Below, piece by piece: positions 58,844 to 64,000 of a stretch of DNA of 64,000 bases. A program made the translations under genes and the position numbers. Under the pieces are notes generated by a model that did not search any database, was not told the origin of the DNA, and saw only the letters and a program-made list of their open reading frames with translations. How positions within the stretch are numbered: position 1 is the first letter of the stretch; the number at the start of each line of letters is the position of its first letter. This DNA comes from Emcibacter sp048269205 (GTDB lineage: Bacteria > Pseudomonadota > Alphaproteobacteria > Sphingomonadales > Emcibacteraceae), in NCBI RefSeq assembly GCF_048269205.1, contig NZ_JBLXJC010000001.1, forward strand, positions 1,302,001 to 1,366,000. The letters run 5' to 3'.

Positions 58844-59569
58844 ATGTTGAATCAACAGAAAGTCTTGACCATGGACAGTATCCTATCGGTTTTTGTGCCT
58901 ATACATCGTGAAGGGTATAAATTTGTTGGCGCCTTTCTTGTCGCCACACTTCTTCTGTATCTGATGGAAATGCCGTCATTTTTTGTCAATCTGGCAATTA
59001 TCCTGACCGTCTGGTGTGCCTATTTCTTCCGGGACCCGGATCGTGTCACGCCGGTCAAGGAAGGGCTTATCATCAGTCCGGCTGACGGCGTTGTCCAGTC
59101 TGTTGGCGAAGCCGTTCCCCCTGCCGAGCTGGAAATGGGGGACAAACCCCGTATGCGGGTCAGTATTTTCATGAACGTCTTCGATGTGCATGTGAACCGG
59201 ATCCCCGCAGACGGGAAGATTGTCCGTCAGGCCTATACACCGGGAAAATATCTCAATGCTTCCCTGGATAAAGCGAGCGAAGAGAACGAGCGTCACGCCA
59301 TTCTGATGGAGACTGAAAGCGGTAAAGAGATTGCCTTTGTGCAAATTGCTGGCCTGGTGGCACGGCGTATCCTGTGCTGGGCTGTGGATGGTGACGAGAT
59401 GAAGGCCGGTGAGCGTTTTGGCTTGATTCGGTTTGGCAGCCGGGTGGATGTCTATCTGCCGGAAGGCGTGCATTCCCAGGTCTGCGTCGGACAGCGGGCT
59501 ATTGCCGGGGAAACGGTCATCGGTAACGAGAAGATCCGTGAAAAAGACCGGGAAGGCGAAATCCGGTGA
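58844..59569 (+). CDS. psd: Phosphatidylserine decarboxylase proenzyme
   Basis: 241 residues from the ATG at 58844; an ATG at 58871 (MDSILSVFVP) is also possible. An N-terminal hydrophobic pair (about 27-60), the HVNRIPADG region and the self-cleavage site RFGSR at 196-200 (Gly198-Ser199, Ser becoming the pyruvoyl group) identify the short alphaproteobacterial Psd. It makes phosphatidylethanolamine. It overlaps pssA by 4 bases, the usual psd-pssA pairing. Confidence 0.94.
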   Translation: MLNQQKVLTMDSILSVFVPIHREGYKFVGAFLVATLLLYLMEMPSFFVNLAIILTVWCAYFFRDPDRVTPVKEGLIISPADGVVQSVGEAVPPAELEMGDKPRMRVSIFMNVFDVHVNRIPADGKIVRQAYTPGKYLNASLDKASEENERHAILMETESGKEIAFVQIAGLVARRILCWAVDGDEMKAGERFGLIRFGSRVDVYLPEGVHSQVCVGQRAIAGETVIGNEKIREKDREGEIR

Positions 59570-60339
59570 GCGGCATTCAGGATCCCCAAAAAGGCACTTC
59601 CAGAATTCCGATTTTACCGGTCAGGAGTCTGGCGCCGAACATGATAACCATCCTTGCGCTCTGCTCGGGCATGTTTGCCATTCGTTTTGCCATTCTTGGC
59701 AAGTGGGAAGCAGCGGTCGTCTGTATTCTTGTGGCCGGCGTCTTTGACGGCCTGGACGGCCGGGTTGCCAGAATGCTCAAAGGGACCAGCAAGTTTGGGG
59801 CGGAACTGGATTCCCTGTCGGATATTGTTTCCTTCGGTGTCGCTCCGGCCCTGATCATGTACATGTGGGTGCTTAACGATGTAAAGGGGCTGGGGTGGGC
59901 TGTCTCTCTTGCCTTTGTTATCTGCATGGTGCTCAGGCTGGCCCGCTTCAACACCGAACTGACCGAGGAAACCACAAGCGGCAAGAAAGTGAAAAACTAT
60001 TTTACCGGCATTCCGTCACCTGCGGCAGCGGCACTCGCTGTATGGCCCATGATCCTGTCCTTTGAGACTGATTTAGAGATTATGCGCAACCCGATCGTCT
60101 GTTCTGCCTATGTAGGTGTCATTGCCCTGCTGGCCGTGAGCCATATCCCCACATTCAGTTTCAAGCGGCTGGCGATTAATCGCGACTATGTGATGTTTTA
60201 CTTCCTGGGGGTGGCGATTCTGTTCTCGCTTCTTGTGACCCACCTTTGGGTTACCATGTCGGTGATCGGATTTCTCTATTTGTCCAGCATTCCCTTGGCG
60301 GTCAGGAAATATCGTCAGGAAAAAGCAGGGAAACTCTAG
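59566..60339 (+). CDS. pssA: CDP-diacylglycerol-serine O-phosphatidyltransferase
   Basis: 257 residues from a GTG start that overlaps the psd stop (GTGA). The CDP-alcohol phosphotransferase motif D-G-x2-D/G-R-x-A-R-x8-G-x3-D-x3-D is present: DGLDGRVARM at 61-70 with Asp82 and Asp86. Seven or so membrane helices follow. It makes phosphatidylserine for Psd. Psd-pssA form a two-gene unit. Confidence 0.95.
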   Translation: MSGIQDPQKGTSRIPILPVRSLAPNMITILALCSGMFAIRFAILGKWEAAVVCILVAGVFDGLDGRVARMLKGTSKFGAELDSLSDIVSFGVAPALIMYMWVLNDVKGLGWAVSLAFVICMVLRLARFNTELTEETTSGKKVKNYFTGIPSPAAAALAVWPMILSFETDLEIMRNPIVCSAYVGVIALLAVSHIPTFSFKRLAINRDYVMFYFLGVAILFSLLVTHLWVTMSVIGFLYLSSIPLAVRKYRQEKAGKL

Positions 60340-60340
60340 G

Positions 60341-60387
60341 CCCGGATTTCCCTGCCCGGATTTCCCTGCCCGGATTTCCCTGCCCGG
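60341..60387. repeat. 14-base tandem repeat after pssA
   Basis: Three exact copies of CCCGGATTTCCCTG plus 5 bases of a fourth, starting 1 base after the pssA stop and ending 10 bases before the convergent RND gene stop. Confidence 0.9.
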
Positions 60388-60397
60388 TGATGCCTGT

Positions 60398-63300
60398 TCA
60401 GGCCGCCTGCTTCAGCTTGGCGATCTTTTTTTCCCTTTTTCGCGCCCTTATCAGGGAAACCTTGACTTTGGCTGCCAGCAGACAGGGGGTGAGAAGCAGA
60501 GTCAATATGGTCGCGAAGATAAGTCCCACAGATACAGCCAGTGCCAGGTCCACCCAGATTTTCGAGTAGGGGGAACCGACCTCCAGCAGCCGGGCGGAAA
60601 AATCGATATTAATCTGAAAGACCATGGGCATCAGCCCGATGACCGTTGTAATGGTGGTCAGCATGACCGGGCGCAGGCGTTGGGCGACCGTCTGGACAAT
60701 GGCGTCATAGGCGTCGATTCCGGATTTGTGCAGCCGATCAAAGGTATCGATCAGCACAATGTTGTTGTTTACCACAATACCCGCCAGGGATATGATGCCC
60801 ACACCGGTCATAATCACCTGGAAGCTTCTATCAAACAGGATAATTCCTACAAGAACCCCTGCTGTTGACAACAGTACGGCCAGAAGAATCAGGAAGGCGT
60901 TATAGAAGCTGTTAAACTGGGTCACAAGGATCAGGCACATGAGGAAAAGGGCCATCACAAAGGCCTGCAGGAGGAATTCAAAGGATTCCTGCTGGTCTTC
61001 ATCTTGTCCGGCAAAGGCAACGTTCACTGAAGGGTCCAGTTCCTGTTGTTCCAGCCATTCTTGCATTTTGCCTACAATAGTGCTGCGCGTTCTGATGTCG
61101 ACCACATTGGCGCGGACCATAAAAGTTGGAAGGGTGTCTATGCGCTCGATTGTGCTGATTTTCTGTTTGGCCTCACGCGTGACAAAATTACTGATGGGTA
61201 CCAGGCCTTTTTGCGTCCAGACCCTGACATCGTCAAGCTGTTCCAGATTGCGGTATTTCTCGGGGAACCGAACCCTGATGTCCACTTCGTCATCCGTATC
61301 ATCAGGACGGTATTCTCCGACCTTTATGCCGTTGGTGACCAGCTGCACCATATTGCCTACACTTAGAAGATCGGTCTCGTAAAGACCGGCCATTGCTCTG
61401 TCCACCTCCAATTCCCATTGGATGCCGGGCAGGGGCAGTGTGCTGTCAAGGTCTGACAGTCCAGGCACTTCTTCCAGCTTCTGATATACCTGCGAGGCGA
61501 CAATAGCCGCTTTGAGGACATCTTCGGCCTTGACTTCAATCTGGATATCCTTGCCAGCTGAAGGGCCAAAGGCAGGCGTCACAACTTCGACAACAAGACC
61601 GGGAATATTTGCTGTTTTCTCCCGCAGCTCGTCTATGATCTCGAATGAATTACGCCTTTCTTTCCAGTTCAGGAAATTCAGGGTGATCTGGCCTATGACA
61701 TCTTCTGTAGCTTCCGAACTGGCAGAAACACTGGCAATGGTCTGCACCTGGATGCTTTCGACGCCATTGGTATTTTGCACGAGGTTCTCAACTGACCTTA
61801 CAAGGACATCCTTCTCGTCAATGGAAAGGTTGCCGCGGGCATGTACATTCAGAATGATTTTATCCGGTTCTCCCTGGGGAAAAAATTCCACGGGGGTCTG
61901 AGAACTTCCGTAAAGGATGAAAATGCAAATGATGGCAACAAAAATGCCAAGAATTACACGGAAGGGATGCCGGATTAACCGGTCAACAAGGCGCACATAA
62001 GCCCCAGTAAACCCCGGGATGTCTTTCGAGCTGAAATGCTCACTTGCTGCCAGCTTGCTGGCGGCATCAAATGACATGCCTTCCTTTTTGCCGATCTTGC
62101 TGCCAAGTGTGGGCATGAAGATAAGGGCCATAAGAAATGAGGCGCTGAGCGTAAAAATCAGGGTTAGCGGTAAGTACCGCATGAACTCGCCTGTGGTACC
62201 AGGCCAGAACAGAAGTGGAAAGAAGGCTGCCAGTGTCGTTGCGGTAGAAGCCAAAATAGGCCATGCCATACGCTGGGCGGCAAGTTTGTAAGCTTCTTTT
62301 TTATCAAGGCCTTCATGCAGTTTTCGGTCCGCATATTCGCTGACCACGATGGAGCCATCCACAAGCAGGCCAACCGAAAGAATTAAACCGAACATGACCA
62401 TCTGATTGATGGTAAAACCAAAAGTGTCCAGCAGGTAAATGGATAACAGGAATGAACCGGGAATAGTTACCGCCACCAGAAAGGCGGCACGGTTGCCGAG
62501 CGCAATGATAATGGCGATCGCTACCAGAAGAATAGCTGAGATGATACTGTTTTGAAGGCTACTGACAGAATTCTGGACCTCGATGGATTGATCCCCGAGA
62601 TAGGCGTACTTCATTTCCTGCGGCCATAGTTTGGCGCTTCTTTCAACAATCTCTTTGGTGCGATCAATCGCTTCAAAGGTATTTTCTCCGGCTCTTTTTT
62701 TGAGAGAGATAGAAACGGCCTGCAGGCCATTGAACCGCGAATAGCTCAATGGTTCCTTGAACGCGCGCCGGACATCGGCAACATCAGCAAGTGTGACAAC
62801 ACTATTACCGGATACTTTCACCGGCAGGTTATAAATATCAAGGGCTGACTCAAAAACGCCGGGTATTTTAACAGAAAAACGCCCCGCACCACTATCAAGG
62901 GAACCGGCTGCCACAAGCTTGTTGTTGTTATTAACCACAGTAAGGATATCGGCGGGCGATAACTGATAGCTTTCAAGTTTGAGCGGGTCAATGATGATTT
63001 CCAGCAGGTCTTCACGGTCCCCGGCGATCTCTGCATCCAGAACACTTGGAATGGTTTCCAAATCATCCCGGAGTTTGCGGGACAGGGCATAAAGCACTCT
63101 TTCCGGAACGTTCCCATACAGGACGATATTGAGGATCGGGAATTCGCTGGTGCTGATTTCCATTACACTGGGTTCATCAGTTTCTTCCGGCAGTTCAGAA
63201 CGCGCCTTGTCCACCTGTTCGCGCACATCCAATATAGCCAGATCCGGGTCAACACCTGCGTTGAACTCGATGATGATGCTGGCTCCATTCTCCTGGGCTA

Positions 63301-63550
63301 TGCCCCGAAGTTCCTTTACACCCTCAATGGTTCTGAGGGTAACTTCCATAGGCTTGATCAGCAGGCGCGCGGAATCTTCCGGTGAAATGCCATCATGGTT
63401 CATATGCACATAGACCATCGGGATTGTGATGTCAGGCATATCCTCTTTTGGCATGGTGACATAGGACGCCGTGCCACCAATAAAAATCAGTGAGAGAAAT
63501 AGAAGAACGACCCTGAAATGTTCTATGGCAGCATTGATGATACTATTCAT
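60398..63550 (-). CDS. RND efflux transporter permease (HAE1/AcrB-like)
   Basis: 1050 residues, full-length RND: N-terminal helix with FRVVLLFLSLIFIGGTASYV, periplasmic porter domains at about 40-330 and 560-860, and 12 predicted membrane helices. GLILSVGLLVDGSIVVSEYA in TM4 has an Asp in the position used for proton transfer; SLAGIVVNNNIVLIDTFDRL is TM10/11. It exports lipophilic or toxic compounds with an adaptor and an outer-membrane factor. The start overlaps the upstream adaptor by 8 bases. Substrate unknown. Confidence 0.93.
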   Translation of the reverse strand: MNSIINAAIEHFRVVLLFLSLIFIGGTASYVTMPKEDMPDITIPMVYVHMNHDGISPEDSARLLIKPMEVTLRTIEGVKELRGIAQENGASIIIEFNAGVDPDLAILDVREQVDKARSELPEETDEPSVMEISTSEFPILNIVLYGNVPERVLYALSRKLRDDLETIPSVLDAEIAGDREDLLEIIIDPLKLESYQLSPADILTVVNNNNKLVAAGSLDSGAGRFSVKIPGVFESALDIYNLPVKVSGNSVVTLADVADVRRAFKEPLSYSRFNGLQAVSISLKKRAGENTFEAIDRTKEIVERSAKLWPQEMKYAYLGDQSIEVQNSVSSLQNSIISAILLVAIAIIIALGNRAAFLVAVTIPGSFLLSIYLLDTFGFTINQMVMFGLILSVGLLVDGSIVVSEYADRKLHEGLDKKEAYKLAAQRMAWPILASTATTLAAFFPLLFWPGTTGEFMRYLPLTLIFTLSASFLMALIFMPTLGSKIGKKEGMSFDAASKLAASEHFSSKDIPGFTGAYVRLVDRLIRHPFRVILGIFVAIICIFILYGSSQTPVEFFPQGEPDKIILNVHARGNLSIDEKDVLVRSVENLVQNTNGVESIQVQTIASVSASSEATEDVIGQITLNFLNWKERRNSFEIIDELREKTANIPGLVVEVVTPAFGPSAGKDIQIEVKAEDVLKAAIVASQVYQKLEEVPGLSDLDSTLPLPGIQWELEVDRAMAGLYETDLLSVGNMVQLVTNGIKVGEYRPDDTDDEVDIRVRFPEKYRNLEQLDDVRVWTQKGLVPISNFVTREAKQKISTIERIDTLPTFMVRANVVDIRTRSTIVGKMQEWLEQQELDPSVNVAFAGQDEDQQESFEFLLQAFVMALFLMCLILVTQFNSFYNAFLILLAVLLSTAGVLVGIILFDRSFQVIMTGVGIISLAGIVVNNNIVLIDTFDRLHKSGIDAYDAIVQTVAQRLRPVMLTTITTVIGLMPMVFQINIDFSARLLEVGSPYSKIWVDLALAVSVGLIFATILTLLLTPCLLAAKVKVSLIRARKREKKIAKLKQAA

Positions 63551-64000
63551 TTCCGGTGGCTCCCGGAACCTGTGCTTTCTGGTCCGCCAATACGGGTTTG
63601 GCTTTCTGGCCTTCTTTTACGAAATCCTGTCCTGTAATAATCAACCGACTGTTTTCTTCAGGACCTGTCACCCAGACCCCCGTTGAATCTGATCCGTGGA
63701 TATCAATCGGGACAAACCGGACAATATTCCGGTCGTCAACGACACGTACGCCGACAACACCTTTGCTGTTGAGGACAAAATAGGCCGGAGAAAGATAATA
63801 CGCCTGTATTTGATCGGCAGGCAGCAATAGTTCTGCGGTCATGCCATCACGGAGAGATCTATCCGCATTATCCACTTTCAGCTCTACGCGGAAAGTGCGG
63901 GTGTCAGCATTGGCGATAGAGGAAATATACCGTATTTCACCTTCGGCGCGTCTTCCATCCGACAGACGCGCGGCGCCTTTTTGCCCCACGTGAAGCAGAA
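63543..64000 (-). CDS. RND periplasmic adaptor subunit (N-terminus beyond right edge)
   Basis: The minus-strand frame is open through the right edge (LLHVGQKGAARL at the start of the visible part), so only the C-terminal 152 codons are present. ISSIANADTRTFRVELKVDN then LRDGMTAELLLP is the membrane-fusion-protein beta-barrel signature; the last 80 residues form the membrane-proximal domain. It partners the RND permease, whose start lies inside its end. The internal GTG at 63989 is not its true start. Confidence 0.88.
   Translation of the reverse strand, partial: LLHVGQKGAARLSDGRRAEGEIRYISSIANADTRTFRVELKVDNADRSLRDGMTAELLLPADQIQAYYLSPAYFVLNSKGVVGVRVVDDRNIVRFVPIDIHGSDSTGVWVTGPEENSRLIITGQDFVKEGQKAKPVLADQKAQVPGATGNE

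Noticed and set aside
1..64000. CRISPR arrays, tRNA or rRNA genes, insertion sequences, prophage
   Set aside because: No regularly spaced direct repeats, tRNA-like cloverleaf sequence, transposase-like or phage-like proteins were seen in the gaps or frames.

Overview
The window comes from an alphaproteobacterial chromosome. FlbT, FlaF, FliX, MotE and the hybrid kinase CckA occur together, flgI is divergent from fliX and flgF is divergent from fliL, and there are perfect TTAA-N7-TTAA (CtrA-type) boxes. This is the Caulobacter-style flagellar and cell-cycle hierarchy. Base composition is moderate. I cannot fix the order from sequence alone. Almost every gene is intact; only the two edge genes are cut.

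Layout. 1-4.3 kb: a membrane-anchored coiled-coil protein cut by the left edge, an Mpo1/DUF962-like protein, a CheY-like regulator with an Hpt partner, and a tandem-Usp protein. 4.4-11.7 kb, minus strand: a CoxE-like VWA protein and a MoxR ATPase interleaved with three TPR-glycosyltransferase genes that resemble flagellin glycosyltransferase FlmG. 11.8-14.3 kb: flbT-flaF, a flagellin and flaG. 14.4-23.7 kb: a ten-gene plus-strand cluster for a nonulosonic-acid-like (sialic/pseudaminic type) sugar. It encodes an SDR reductase, a NeuB-type synthase, a GT2, two SpsF-like cytidylyltransferases around a methyltransferase, a Gfo/Idh oxidoreductase, a DegT aminotransferase, a GT-B-like protein and a PseB dehydratase. 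23.7-24.6 kb: a second flagellin, convergent with that cluster.

24.9-45 kb is a large flagellar regulon: flgI-flgJ-flgN-like, fliX, dksA, flgF-flgG-flgA-flgH, fliL-fliM-DUF6468-motE, cheZ with two MotB-like proteins and a 988-residue TPR protein, an FlhB-C-terminal-like protein with fliO-fliP, and flgB-flgC-fliE-fliQ-fliR-flhB. cckA follows directly, then recA and alaS. 51.8-64 kb holds housekeeping and envelope genes: a voltage-gated-type K+ channel with a cNMP domain, icd, a LOG protein, a LysM protein, an orphan protein, an Atm1-type ABC exporter, psd-pssA, and an RND pump with its adaptor cut by the right edge.

How it fits together. CckA feeds CtrA in this class of bacteria. CtrA-type boxes lie before fliL, cheZ and flgB, the early or middle flagellar genes. 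Sigma-54 (-24/-12) promoters lie before flgF, flgI and the second flagellin, the later genes. A shared palindrome, TTGCCGGGCAAT, lies about 75-110 bases upstream of two of the sigma-54 promoters and is a candidate enhancer for FlbD, the activator that FliX controls. The sugar cluster and the three TPR-glycosyltransferases surround the flagellin and flbT-flaF genes, so they most likely make and attach the flagellin glycan. The least conventional parts are the MoxR/VWA pair threaded through the glycosyltransferase array, the sugar pathway with no visible N-acetyltransferase, the tandem MotB-like proteins with a large TPR protein, and a hairpin-rich segment upstream of flagellin 2 that could be a small RNA.
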